64,000 nt of DNA from PFL25 sp046260155 (lineage in GTDB: Bacteria > Chloroflexota > Anaerolineae > Anaerolineales > UBA4823). Both the position numbers and the translations under genes were made by a program. This document shows positions 9,201-17,979 of this stretch, piece by piece. The notes below the pieces were generated by a model. The model searched no databases, was not told the origin of the DNA, and worked only from the letters and a program-made list of their open reading frames with translations. Where the stretch lies: assembly GCA_046260155.1 (NCBI GenBank), contig JBJYXV010000023.1, positions 29,525-93,524 of the forward strand, read 5' to 3'. Each line of letters opens with the position of its first letter. Position 1 is the first letter of the stretch.

Positions 9201-10162
9201 ATCAAGATAGTGGAATCAGCTATGTTCAATTCCTTTATCATTCGGGAGAATGGTTAGCATCCGATTGGCAGGAAATTGGAAAAGACCTTGACGGGTTCAA
9301 TGGATGGGGAATCACCCTGGATGCGAATGACTATCCCGAACTGAAGGGTGCTGCTTTCTTTGCAAATATTTACGATTGGGCAGGTAATTGGAAAGGCAGT
9401 GGTATCTGGGACATCGGCTTTGATCGCACACCACCGGTAACAAACATGCAAAGTCTGGAAGCAGTCCAGCAAAGTACCGCCATTGAGCTGAGCTGGTCCG
9501 GGTCTGATAACCTATCAGGAATCGATTATTTCCAGCTGCAGTCAAAGTTGGCTGGTGGGGATTGGTCTAATATCAATCCATCTTCTCCAGCATCAGAATT
9601 AAACCGCTGGTTTATTGGGCAGCCTGGTTCAACCTACAGCTTCAGGATGCGGGGTATCGACCTTGCTAGTAATTTTGGGGCATTCCCCCAGCTTCCTGAG
9701 ACCAGCACCACGATCCTGGATCCGGCAGGTTTATGTTCCGCACCCGACATTTGGGACAGGTCCAGCAATGATAATTCACCAGAACACTCCACCAAGGTAT
9801 ATCTCATGGCTTTACCTACGGTGCATAATTTTTGCAACCCTTTAGCAGATAATCGTTTGAATGACGAGGATTGGGTAAATTTCGAAGTTGAATTAGGCCA
9901 GGCCTACCTGTTAGAAAGCCGGCCAACCGGGGCTGTGACCGCCACTATTCTCGAATTGTATGCATCCGATGGGACTACGATGTTAGCCAGTTCACAATCG
10001 GCTGGATTCAACGAGATTTCGAGGATAATCTGGACAGCCGATCGTTCAGGAAAAGTCTATCTTCGTGCCCGTCACACAGACGGACGCATCGCTGGCAATA
10101 TAGTTTCTTACCAGCTAAAGGTGAATAAATATCTGCCGATCTTCTTACCATTTATTCATTAG
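6287..10162 (+). CDS. Large secreted multidomain M23 (LytM-type) peptidase
   Basis: 1291 residues with a signal peptide (first about 27). The M23 domain carries H188-xxx-D192 (HYSFD) and GHHLHFQVH at 280-288, giving the expected zinc His/Asp pair and the HxH pair; such enzymes cut peptidoglycan cross-links or Gly-rich proteins. Behind it lie an Ig-like module (DTTPPIGDLFEPETG), a crystallin-like stretch (ISIYSSRDFQG), a fibronectin-like module, a jelly-roll segment ending GEGWFIDDIEI, a PPC-type domain (DIDYYKFEGQAGDHIVLDI) and further Ig/FN3 modules. The C-terminus is KVNKYLPIFLPFIH, a short hydrophobic Pro tail. Probably a wall-remodelling or predatory exo-enzyme. It stands alone between the ABC-F gene and the glycan cluster. 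Confidence 0.87.
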   Translation: MNRKIVFVLFIIFTSIFLIAYSISTTAAPPPPSDADHEIEKERIEEAILQTIEGQKEYVLGYLLNDIQIKEIQISQDETQGVVYLEMVDPETGDTLPTEPGLAFALKSDGDWKVILPSDPGWIELVGSAPPELLTDESKVAYVEMFSSSIQTTQAPFSGYLLPWDAGRTVYLSQSTGHDRYIPSGSAHYSFDFYIPQTMYQLRASKAGTVWRTRWEVSNGNDDDMGNYIVLKDESTSPTTYQLYLHLAKDSIPKELRKTGAYVAQGQIIGVADDTGQSTGHHLHFQVHTNPDSYWGTSVDITFKDVDINGGRPRRESDLEYCTRPDDVCSQYRNYYVSGNVAPGDTTPPIGDLFEPETGLLVNSNSVSFDGWVFDEDSGINRTRLVAYFDNEWHEVGEEIPGSTISGSWDMCKDGVPNGPVSIALKIRDNAGNFSSGLPGLTHIIKNFNCPSDLIQCVPGADQISIYSSRDFQGSCQVLEIGGYANLPLEMDNNIESIKVGTNVIGEVFGGTDFSDRAESIFRDDSSLDDNLIRGDQIKSVKVSLKSSLLIAPQILLHPQPGAKFEYNASIPFSWRYSGPGNEFQVNIIGPSVDIKSGWQPSPFWIADNLQLAVGNYTWKVRTRSCVQLSCISPWSEISTFEITAAPPALLSITAPLTDSLESGTGNWTLPTGLWNLITDPEHSHSVDHAWYYGLPELNYDTHNPNSGALTSRPILIPEDNYLLQFWYWYNTEHPGTNWDQRWVQISTNGSSFHNVIQLNSDVENYWLQETLDLAQYAGQTIQVRFLFSTLDAVDNANGEGWFIDDIEIVQGVLPDCDDSNDSPSTAETINFDQTIAREICPAGDIDYYKFEGQAGDHIVLDINTSSSNPVENLDLILFLLDGDGRSELAQHDDEIFGTLLDPLLGYQLKRTGTYYVRANLWSHPSYGGDDFDYELTLRKDNNSPQGNLIQPLSNSYINQSVTFDLLTDANDQDSGISYVQFLYHSGEWLASDWQEIGKDLDGFNGWGITLDANDYPELKGAAFFANIYDWAGNWKGSGIWDIGFDRTPPVTNMQSLEAVQQSTAIELSWSGSDNLSGIDYFQLQSKLAGGDWSNINPSSPASELNRWFIGQPGSTYSFRMRGIDLASNFGAFPQLPETSTTILDPAGLCSAPDIWDRSSNDNSPEHSTKVYLMALPTVHNFCNPLADNRLNDEDWVNFEVELGQAYLLESRPTGAVTATILELYASDGTTMLASSQSAGFNEISRIIWTADRSGKVYLRARHTDGRIAGNIVSYQLKVNKYLPIFLPFIH

Positions 10163-10279
10163 CGGTAAGATTCTACATCCCCACAATCTGTTTTAACTGA
10201 AATTTGGTTCAGGGTATCGATGGTATACTTCTCTGGAATCACGCAAAATCTACTATTAATGCTAGGTTGTTGAACTCCA

Positions 10280-11221
10280 TTGAAACTGATCATACAAATC
10301 CCCTGCTTAAACGAGGCTCAGAATATCTCGCAAACAGTGCGGGCATTACCCACTCAGCTGGATGGAATTGACAGCATTGAATGCCTGGTTGTTGATGACG
10401 GATCGACCGATAACACCTCCCAGTTAGCAGCCCAGGCTGGGGTTCATCATGTCATCACCCTGCCTCATCACATGGGATTGGCAACTGCTTTCAAGATCGG
10501 TCTTGAAACTGGATTATCGAAGGGCGCAGATTTAATCGTTAATACCGATGCCGATAACCAATATAACGCAGAAGATATAGGTTTGCTTGTCGAACCGATT
10601 CTCGCAGGAAGAGCAGACATAGTGGTCGGGGATCGGGAGGTTGGAACTCTTAAATCATTTTCTTATACAAAACGCCTGCTGCAACGTTTTGGCAGTTGGA
10701 CTATCGGCCAGGCATCAGGTCTTAATATACCGGACGCCACCAGCGGTTTCCGGGCATATACCCGGGACGCAGCCATGCGAACCCTGGTGATGAACGATTA
10801 TTCATATACCCTGGAGACCCTGATCCAGGCGGGTGCCCGGAACATGGCCGTTGAATATGTTCCGGTACGGACCAACCAGCAGGTGCGTCCTTCGCGTTTA
10901 ATGCGCAATATCCCCGATTATCTTGCCAACTCAAGCACCACCATCCTGCGCGCTTATACCATGTATCGACCACTGCGCGTGTTTATTGGCATCAGTATAC
11001 TTTTCTTGATCGCCGGAATCATCGGCTCAGGACGTTTTGTTTATTTTTACATAATTGGTGAAGGCGCGGGTCATGTCCAATCTTTAATTTTATCGGCAGT
11101 CTTATTGATTGTAGGTTTTCAAATATTCCTGATTGGATTGGTCGCAGATTTAATTGGATTCAACCGGAAAGTTCTTGAAGAAATCTTATACCGGCAGCGT
11201 CGCCAAGAATTTGATGAGTGA
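10280..11221 (+). CDS. Family 2 glycosyltransferase, dolichyl-phosphate-mannose-synthase-like
   Basis: 313 residues. The N-terminal GT2 domain shows IPCLNEAQNISQTV, VVDDGSTDNT, the NTDADNQY metal/nucleotide motif and TSGFRAYTRDAA. Two C-terminal membrane helices follow (about 230-255 and 265-290) with a basic tail. This layout is typical of enzymes that move a sugar from a nucleotide donor to a polyprenyl phosphate or similar lipid. The start is TTG at 10280 (TTGAAACTG); no better in-frame start precedes the conserved strand. It is first in a run of eight co-directional glycan genes and is followed after 73 bases by a GT-C-like membrane protein. Confidence 0.88.
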   Translation: MKLIIQIPCLNEAQNISQTVRALPTQLDGIDSIECLVVDDGSTDNTSQLAAQAGVHHVITLPHHMGLATAFKIGLETGLSKGADLIVNTDADNQYNAEDIGLLVEPILAGRADIVVGDREVGTLKSFSYTKRLLQRFGSWTIGQASGLNIPDATSGFRAYTRDAAMRTLVMNDYSYTLETLIQAGARNMAVEYVPVRTNQQVRPSRLMRNIPDYLANSSTTILRAYTMYRPLRVFIGISILFLIAGIIGSGRFVYFYIIGEGAGHVQSLILSAVLLIVGFQIFLIGLVADLIGFNRKVLEEILYRQRRQEFDE

Positions 11222-11294
11222 AAATCCTTGCTGGGGATTAAATGCATCCCCTGGGATCAGATAAATCAGAATTCGCTCAACTAAATTACCCCTG

Positions 11295-13844
11295 ATGACT
11301 TCAAAAATAAAGGTCCCCTTCCGGATGAGAATAAAGTCAACCTTATTGCTCATCCTCCCGCTGATTATTTCCAGCTGTGCTTCAATTTCAAGATCAGAAC
11401 AACCAGCGCACCCTGAATTTCTTGAGGTCAGCCGTGATAATCAACTGGGTCAAACATTTCTTCCCCAATTCGACGGCTTAGATGGAATATCACTCTACTT
11501 AAAACCAGGTCAGGATACATCTGGGGAGTTATCTTTACGTTTATATGAAGGTAGGCCATCGGGTGAACTCTTAGCAACCGTTAGGGTCCCAGGTACGGAA
11601 ATCCAGAAAGCAGGTTTTTATAATTTCACCTTTCCAGCGATTAAATACAGCAAGGGCCAAGATTATTATTTCGAGCTGGCTTTCAACGGACCTGGCTCTA
11701 TAAAAATTGGTTCAGCACCTGGAAACAATTACCTCAATGGATCTCAATACAGTGGCGACCTCGCTTTAAATTCTCAATCCTCCTTTAAACTGAACTATGA
11801 TGCTGTGCTTCTAATCACGGGATTATCCGTTGAGGGTGTTTATTGGATTCTCCTGCTCCTGATCGGTATGATCCTCTTTGGGATACCAGGTTGGGCAGTC
11901 CTTTCTTGGTTCTTCCCCCCCTGGGAGAAACAGAATTGGGTTACAAGAATTTGCCTATCGATTGGATTGGGGATAGCTTTCTACCCAATCCTTTTCCTCT
12001 GGATGGATACTGCAGGGATTCATTCGAACCTCCTGAATGCCCTGCTGCTCCCAATTTTAGGCTGCCTCGCAATCGCCACAAGATATTTCCTAGGCAGGCA
12101 GGGAAGATTTTCTCCAATCGAAGATCAAAGTAATTGGTCTGGAGATTTGGAAACCAATACTGTCAGCTCCAGTAAATTGTCATCCTGGTATGAACGAATC
12201 CCTGATTTGGCATTTTTACTCATTTTCTTCCTCCTACTCTTCACCCGGTTCTGGCCGATAAGGGGATTAGATGCACCCATGTGGGGGGACTCCTACCAGC
12301 ATACGATGATTACCCAGTTATTAGCGGACAATGGCGGTTTATTTTCCTCCTGGGAACCTTACGCGCAATTGTTATCGTTTACTTATCATTTTGGATTTCA
12401 TGCCCTGGTTTCAAATTTCCATTGGTTGACCGGTTTGGATGTCATGCAATCCATTCTGTGGGTTGGGCAGATACTTAATATCTGTGCCATCATTGCACTT
12501 TACCCCGTGGCAATCCTGATTGGCAAGAATAAATGGGCCGGTGTAATTGCGGTATTGATCGCTGGTTTCCTTTCTTCGATGCCGATGGCGTATGTAAATT
12601 GGGGTCGTTACACACAGCTAGCAGGACAGGTGATATTGCCTGTAATTATCTATATTGCGTGGAAGAATCTGGATTCAGAGCAGAATGATCTCTGGTGGGA
12701 CATCCTGGTGGGGTTCGGTTTAGCAGGATTAGCTTTGACTCATTACAGGGTGACCATTTTCATCCCTCTCTTCTATGCTTCCTACTTGCTTCTCAACCTT
12801 AAACGCCTGCGCACTTTCTCCGTAATCAGGAGAATGCTCATCCAGGGAGCAGGTATGGTAGTCCTCATCCTTCCCTGGCTGCTCAGGTTATTTGAAGGGA
12901 CACTTCCAGAGATATTCGGTGCCCAAATCAGCAGTGCAGCTTCAAATGTCTCTCAGGCTCTCGAGGAATTGAACGCTATTGGCAATATTTCAAACTACCT
13001 GCCATTGTTGATCTGGTTGCTTCTGTTTCTTGCTGTTGGTTGGGGGATCGTCACTCGCAACCATAAAAGTAATATATTTAGCCTGTGGTGGTTCTTGATA
13101 TTGCTGGCTGCAAATCCAAATTGGCTGCGCTTGCCCGGCACTGGTATATTAACAAATTTCGCGATATTTATTGCAGCTTATATTCCTGCAGCGGTCCTGA
13201 TTGGCGCAGGTCTCTCAAGTTTTCTTATACAGGTAAATCTCATATCATCAGAGGAAATCCGTCGTCCCGAGCCATTTCTGCAACGCAAGTTTATCTGGTC
13301 CACCTTGTTGCTCATCTCACTGGTCTTCTTAGGCGCCTGGTTCACGCGACCAAGGATTCGGGATGTGAAACCAGGAGAATTTGCCTTATTAACCCGGCCT
13401 GACCTGAGAGCTGTAGAATGGATCAAGGAAAATCTCCCCGGTGAAGCGAATTTCCTGGTAAATTCCTTCTTTGCTTATGGTGGTACCCTCGTAGTAGGTT
13501 CGGATGGCGGCTGGTGGCTACCCCTGTTGACAGAACATGACTCATCCCAACCTCCACTGACTTATGGTTCAGAAACTGGCATACGTCCTGATTATGTTGA
13601 ATTCATTAACAGCCTGGTAACTTTGATCGAGGAAAATGGCCTTGATGATCCAGGAGTCCTTTCCGAATTAGATCAGCGAGGCATCAGGTATATTTTTATT
13701 GGCCAACAGCAGGGGCAGGTGAATGCCAATTCTGCCCCCTTGCTTGACGTTAATTTTTTGATCAACGATCCAAATTTTTCTGAGGTTTATCATGAAGACC
13801 GGGTCTGGATATTCAAGTTGATCAATACCCAGGGGCAATCGTGA
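11295..13844 (+). CDS. Large polytopic membrane protein, GT-C-like glycosyltransferase candidate
   Basis: 849 residues. The N-terminus has a lipobox-like end (LPLIISSC) followed by an extracytoplasmic beta-rich domain (about 30-170). About twelve membrane helices follow, then a soluble C-terminal domain (RAVEWIKENLPGEANFLVNS, GGWWLPLLTEH). After the fourth helix lies GLDAPMWGDSYQHT; an acidic residue in this first large external loop is typical of GT-C enzymes that use polyprenyl-linked sugars. The family is not certain. A lipobox on a polytopic protein is unusual and may simply be a first helix; Met11 is an alternative start. Its stop overlaps the next gene's GTG by four bases. Confidence 0.7.
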   Translation: MTSKIKVPFRMRIKSTLLLILPLIISSCASISRSEQPAHPEFLEVSRDNQLGQTFLPQFDGLDGISLYLKPGQDTSGELSLRLYEGRPSGELLATVRVPGTEIQKAGFYNFTFPAIKYSKGQDYYFELAFNGPGSIKIGSAPGNNYLNGSQYSGDLALNSQSSFKLNYDAVLLITGLSVEGVYWILLLLIGMILFGIPGWAVLSWFFPPWEKQNWVTRICLSIGLGIAFYPILFLWMDTAGIHSNLLNALLLPILGCLAIATRYFLGRQGRFSPIEDQSNWSGDLETNTVSSSKLSSWYERIPDLAFLLIFFLLLFTRFWPIRGLDAPMWGDSYQHTMITQLLADNGGLFSSWEPYAQLLSFTYHFGFHALVSNFHWLTGLDVMQSILWVGQILNICAIIALYPVAILIGKNKWAGVIAVLIAGFLSSMPMAYVNWGRYTQLAGQVILPVIIYIAWKNLDSEQNDLWWDILVGFGLAGLALTHYRVTIFIPLFYASYLLLNLKRLRTFSVIRRMLIQGAGMVVLILPWLLRLFEGTLPEIFGAQISSAASNVSQALEELNAIGNISNYLPLLIWLLLFLAVGWGIVTRNHKSNIFSLWWFLILLAANPNWLRLPGTGILTNFAIFIAAYIPAAVLIGAGLSSFLIQVNLISSEEIRRPEPFLQRKFIWSTLLLISLVFLGAWFTRPRIRDVKPGEFALLTRPDLRAVEWIKENLPGEANFLVNSFFAYGGTLVVGSDGGWWLPLLTEHDSSQPPLTYGSETGIRPDYVEFINSLVTLIEENGLDDPGVLSELDQRGIRYIFIGQQQGQVNANSAPLLDVNFLINDPNFSEVYHEDRVWIFKLINTQGQS

Positions 13845-14962
13845 AAATCGCTGTTATCGGACCTGCCTACCCTTATCGTGGGGGAATTGCCCACTACACC
13901 ACCATGCTTGCCAGCAAATTAATCAATGCAGGGCATGAAACATCCATCATCTCCTTTCGCAGGCAGTATCCTGCCTGGTTATATCCAGGAAAAACCGATA
14001 AAGATCCCAGTAAACCAGTCATTGAACTTGAAACCAAATTCACGCTTGACCCAGTCTACCCCTGGACCTGGATTGGGACGGTGAATGAAATTAAACGCAT
14101 TCATCCAGATCTTATATTGATCGCCTGGTGGACGACGTTCTGGGCACCGGGTTTCTGGGTATTAGCGAGATTATTGTCCCGAGACCTATACAAAGTTGTT
14201 TTCTTAATTCATAACGTGATTCCACACGAGGATAAACCTTGGGACAGGTGGATTGCTCAAAAGGTATTACAACAAGGATCTGCTTACATTGTCCAATCCG
14301 ATAATGAAAAAAAACGCCTGCGTTCACTCCTCCCCGACTCTGAACCAGTAATTTGCCCTCATCCCGTTTATAACCAGTTCATTGGTCTTTCCAGCCCTGC
14401 AGAAGATACCGCTGAACAATTACAAGCATTGAAAAAGAATTTACCAACCCTGCTTTTTTTCGGCATCGTCAGACCTTATAAAGGGCTGCAGTACCTGATC
14501 GAAGCAGTCTCAATACTCAAAGACTCGGGGGTATTGGTTCAATTGATCATTGCGGGTGAATTTTGGGAAAAGAAACAGCATTATAAAGAGTTGATTATGC
14601 AGCTCGAACTGGATGATCAGGTGCTGCTTTTCGACCAGTACATCCCAGATGATCAGGTCAGCCTCTTTTTTAATCAGGCAAATATTTTCGTTGCCCCCTA
14701 TGTCGCTGGAACGCAATCGGGTTCGGCAAAAATTGCCCTCAGCTTCGATCTTCCCATCGTGGCTACAGAGTGCATCGCAGACAGTGTATTGAAAAGCTCC
14801 GAGCGTGTTACTGTGATTCCACCTGCGGACAGCGTCGCCTTGGCCAGCGTGATCGAGAATATAATCGAAGGTGGCTTTCCAGAAAGAAATCCAATTTTAC
14901 AGGATGATTCAAGCTGGAACCTGCTGGTCTCCACCATTGAAGATCTGGGATCCAAAACCTAG
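13841..14962 (+). CDS. GT4-type glycosyltransferase
   Basis: 373 residues in a GT-B fold. The N-terminal domain opens KIAVIGPAYPYRGGIAHYTT, the glycine-rich acceptor loop of family GT4. The C-terminal domain has FFGIVRPYKGLQYLIEAV and the donor-binding region FVAPYVAGTQSGSAKIALSFDLPIVAT. It should transfer a sugar from a nucleotide donor to a glycan chain in the cytoplasm. The GTG start lies within the GTGA overlap with the upstream membrane protein, so the two genes are translationally coupled. Confidence 0.88.
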   Translation: MKIAVIGPAYPYRGGIAHYTTMLASKLINAGHETSIISFRRQYPAWLYPGKTDKDPSKPVIELETKFTLDPVYPWTWIGTVNEIKRIHPDLILIAWWTTFWAPGFWVLARLLSRDLYKVVFLIHNVIPHEDKPWDRWIAQKVLQQGSAYIVQSDNEKKRLRSLLPDSEPVICPHPVYNQFIGLSSPAEDTAEQLQALKKNLPTLLFFGIVRPYKGLQYLIEAVSILKDSGVLVQLIIAGEFWEKKQHYKELIMQLELDDQVLLFDQYIPDDQVSLFFNQANIFVAPYVAGTQSGSAKIALSFDLPIVATECIADSVLKSSERVTVIPPADSVALASVIENIIEGGFPERNPILQDDSSWNLLVSTIEDLGSKT

Positions 14963-14975
14963 GAAGTGTGTAGAC

Positions 14976-16202
14976 GTGACTAGCATCGTTTTCTTATTAA
15001 CTCAAAGTCTTGATTCCCCGAGTGGTGTGGGACGATATTTCCCTCTCGCCAAGCAGCTGGTTAAATTGAATTACGATGTGAAAATCATTGCCCTTCACCC
15101 CAATTATGCAGAACTCCCGCAGAAATCTTTTCAATCCGAAGGTGTCTCAATCAACTATGTAGCCCAGATGCATGTTAAAAAATCTGATCACCTGAAAAGT
15201 TATTATTCTGCGCCGAGGCTCGTGCAAATCAGCTTGAGCGCTGCCTGGCAGCTCAGCAGGGCAGCTATCAAGAATAAATCTGATATCATCATTATTGGAA
15301 AGCCTCACCCAATGAACAGCATCGCCGGATTGATCGCCAGAATTATCCACGGGGGGCGATTATTTCTGGACTGCGATGATTATGAATCTGAATCCGGGAG
15401 GTTCAGTTCAAAGTGGCAAAAATCCATCATTTCCTGGTTTGAAAAGTGGGTGCCGAAGAGAGTAAATTCTGTACTGACCAATACGTTCTTCATGCGAGAC
15501 AAGTTAATTTCATGGGGAGTAAGGCAAGAAAAGATCATCTATCTCTCTAATGGTGTTGACGCTTCACGATTCCAGGCACCTGATTTTTCCGAAGTCAATT
15601 CCCTGCGTGAAGAGTTCTGTTTGGGGAATAAGAAAGTAGCAGGATATATCGGCAGCATGAGCCTTCCCAGCCATCCTGTGAACTTGCTTCTTGAGGCAAT
15701 CGCGCAGCTGCAGGACCAGTACCCAGAGATCTGCCTTTTGATGGTCGGTGGTGGAGAAGACCTTCCTGCCTTGATTCAACAGGCGCAGCAATTAAATATC
15801 TCGAATTCAACCTTCTTCGTGGGTAGGGTCCCGCCAGAAAAGATCTCGAATTATTATGCTCTATTAGATATTTCCATCGATCCTGTATATGATAATGATG
15901 CAGCAAAAGGACGCTCCCCGCTGAAATTATTCGAGAGCTGGATCTCCCATGTCCCATTTATCAGCAGCGATATAGGAGATCGCAGAATATTATTAGGTGA
16001 ACCACCAGCAGGTATGTTAGCAAATCCTGGAGATCCGGTATCACTGGCAGATTGCATCCAAAAGATCATCTCGGCGCCAGCATATGCAGACGAATTACGT
16101 CACCGCGGGGATCAAAACGTCAAGTCCTTTACCTGGGAACATCTCGCGGCACAATTCACCGTGGAGCTTCAATCTTCGCTGAAGGAATTTCAGCATGGAT
16201 GA
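14976..16202 (+). CDS. GT4-type glycosyltransferase
   Basis: 408 residues from the GTG at 14976. This start is chosen because AGGAAG lies nine bases upstream and the protein then opens VTSIVFLLTQSLDSPSGVGR, the expected GT4 N-terminus; the open frame itself reaches further upstream inside the previous gene. The C-terminal domain shows GYIGSMSLPSHPVNLLLEA, LLMVGGGEDLPAL, and DPVYDNDAAKGRSPLKLFE (the EX7E-like donor site region). Cytoplasmic glycan assembly is expected. Its TGA overlaps the ATG of the following GT2 gene. Confidence 0.87.
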   Translation: MTSIVFLLTQSLDSPSGVGRYFPLAKQLVKLNYDVKIIALHPNYAELPQKSFQSEGVSINYVAQMHVKKSDHLKSYYSAPRLVQISLSAAWQLSRAAIKNKSDIIIIGKPHPMNSIAGLIARIIHGGRLFLDCDDYESESGRFSSKWQKSIISWFEKWVPKRVNSVLTNTFFMRDKLISWGVRQEKIIYLSNGVDASRFQAPDFSEVNSLREEFCLGNKKVAGYIGSMSLPSHPVNLLLEAIAQLQDQYPEICLLMVGGGEDLPALIQQAQQLNISNSTFFVGRVPPEKISNYYALLDISIDPVYDNDAAKGRSPLKLFESWISHVPFISSDIGDRRILLGEPPAGMLANPGDPVSLADCIQKIISAPAYADELRHRGDQNVKSFTWEHLAAQFTVELQSSLKEFQHG

Positions 16203-17073
16203 GCTTGCAACCTTCGAGAAAGTGGTAATTGTGATCGTCAATTGGGAACGACCGGGGGACACTATCCGCTGCATCCAATCTGTAAAGGAATCCGATTATT
16301 CGAACTCAGAAATCATGCTGGTGGACAATGGCTCTAAAGATGAGTCAGTAAACGAAATTCGGAGCTCGTACGACCAACTCCATGTCATTGAACTCCCGCA
16401 GAATCTTGGTTTTACGGGTGGGTATAACACAGGCATCAAAAAAGCCCTTGAGATCGGTGCGAAATTCGTTTTCTTACTCAATAATGACACCATCGTTGAA
16501 AAAAACACCATTTCCCTGCTCGTTAACAACAGGTGGGATATCTCGGTACCAAAAATTGTTTTCCAAGATGCTCCCAACCTGATTTGGGCCGCAGGAGCGA
16601 GATGGAGGTCTTTTCCACCAACGATCAAGATGATCGGCTATAAAAAACCCGACGGACCGAAATACAATCTCGCCAAAGAGCTGGAATACGCGACGGGTTG
16701 TGCCCTGATGATTAAGAAAGGAGTGCTCGATCAGGTTGGCGGATTTGATGAGCGCTACGTGAATTATTTAGAAGATTATGATTTTACTTACCGGGCTCGT
16801 GAAGCAGGCTTTACAATTGGATATGTACCGGGTGCCAAAGTTCTCCACAAGGTGTCCAGTTCACTCGGAGTAAGTTCACCGCAGCGTTGGCATTACCTGG
16901 GCCGCAACACAGTCCTTTTTTTTCGCCATCCAGATCGCTTTCCAACTTCTCTAATCTGGTTTGTCCTCGGATGGAACATAATCCGTGAGATCATCAATGG
17001 ACAAGCAAGGTATATCCCCGATTTCTGGTCTGGCGTGAAAGAGGGTTATCGAATCAGTAAAGGTGCTTCCTGA
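16195..17073 (+). CDS. Family 2 glycosyltransferase, rhamnosyltransferase-like
   Basis: 292 residues: VVIVIVNWERPGDTIRCI at the N-terminus, LVDNGSKDES, GFTGGYNTGIK, the metal-binding LLNNDT, then GGFDERYVNYLEDYDFTYRAREAG with the acidic catalytic region. This is the pattern of WbbL-like GT2 enzymes that add rhamnose or related sugars to polysaccharide chains. It overlaps both neighbours by a few bases (ATG inside the previous stop region, and its stop after the next GTG), a mark of tight coupling in the cluster. Confidence 0.88.
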   Translation: MDELATFEKVVIVIVNWERPGDTIRCIQSVKESDYSNSEIMLVDNGSKDESVNEIRSSYDQLHVIELPQNLGFTGGYNTGIKKALEIGAKFVFLLNNDTIVEKNTISLLVNNRWDISVPKIVFQDAPNLIWAAGARWRSFPPTIKMIGYKKPDGPKYNLAKELEYATGCALMIKKGVLDQVGGFDERYVNYLEDYDFTYRAREAGFTIGYVPGAKVLHKVSSSLGVSSPQRWHYLGRNTVLFFRHPDRFPTSLIWFVLGWNIIREIINGQARYIPDFWSGVKEGYRISKGAS

Positions 17074-17974
17074 ATTGGAAAATGTCAATTGTGATCTTTG
17101 TGGTGCTGATGATCCTGTCTCAATCCTCGAAAGGGTAGATCGCTTCACGGGAGAGGAGTTCCAGTTAGCAACCTGTTCGCATTGTGGGCTGATTTACCTG
17201 CCGATACGTCCCACAGCGGACGAGCTTGCCAATTTCTATCCAGACGAATATGAAGCTTACTACCTTCTTGGCGATCGATCAGATTCCCAGCAATGGCATC
17301 TCAGGCGTGCACTCACTCGGCAGTTAAAACTCGTGCAATCATTCAATCCCGATCAAGGAAACTTATTGGATGTTGGCTGCGCGACCGGAAATTTCATGAA
17401 AATTGCCCGTGAGAATGGGTGGCAGGTATTGGGCATTGAACCAATCGAGAAAGCAGCTCAGCTGGCGCGTGAGAATTACCAGTTGGAGGTGATAACTGGC
17501 TCCCTGTCAACCGCGCAGCTACCAGAATCAACCTTTGATGTTATCACCATGTGGGATGTGCTTGAACACCTTCCCAGTCCCAAACAGGCATTTCAGAAGT
17601 CTTTGGAAATACTTAAACCAGGAGGAATATGCGTTTTTTCAATTCCAAATTTGGCCAGCTTCGATCGCTATATTTTTGGAAAGTATTGGATCGGGTGGGA
17701 TCCTCCCAGGCATTTTCATTTATTCTCAGCACAAACCCTCCAACAGTTAGTCGCGATGACAGGTTTTCAGATAGAGGCAAAAAAATGTATTCTTGGTGGG
17801 AAAGGCACATTTTTATTGAGTTTAGATTTGATGATTCAGCAGGGTAAATTCAGACCTGGAACCAAGAAGATTTACCCACTGCTATCAGCCATCTTGTGGC
17901 CATACCGCCAGCTCTCCTATCTCCTGACCCGTGGACCGATCATCACATATGTCCTAAGAAAACCGCTGAGCTGA
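17063..17974 (+). CDS. SAM-dependent methyltransferase with N-terminal zinc-finger-like motif
   Basis: 303 residues. The N-terminus has two CxxC pairs (CDLCGADD and CSHCG), a probable structural zinc site common in sugar- and surface-glycan-linked methyltransferases. A class I SAM domain follows, with LLDVGCATGNF (motif I), FDVITMWDVLEHLPSP and LKPGGICVFSIPN. GTG at 17063 overlaps the upstream GT2 stop; a TTG at 17075 is an alternative. It probably methylates a sugar or lipid intermediate made by the neighbouring transferases. Confidence 0.85.
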   Translation: MLPELENVNCDLCGADDPVSILERVDRFTGEEFQLATCSHCGLIYLPIRPTADELANFYPDEYEAYYLLGDRSDSQQWHLRRALTRQLKLVQSFNPDQGNLLDVGCATGNFMKIARENGWQVLGIEPIEKAAQLARENYQLEVITGSLSTAQLPESTFDVITMWDVLEHLPSPKQAFQKSLEILKPGGICVFSIPNLASFDRYIFGKYWIGWDPPRHFHLFSAQTLQQLVAMTGFQIEAKKCILGGKGTFLLSLDLMIQQGKFRPGTKKIYPLLSAILWPYRQLSYLLTRGPIITYVLRKPLS

Positions 17975-17979
17975 TAAGC

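Noticed and set aside
14871..14975. Upstream extension of the second GT4 gene
   Set aside because: It lies inside the previous gene. The GTG at 14976 has a ribosome site and gives the normal family N-terminus.
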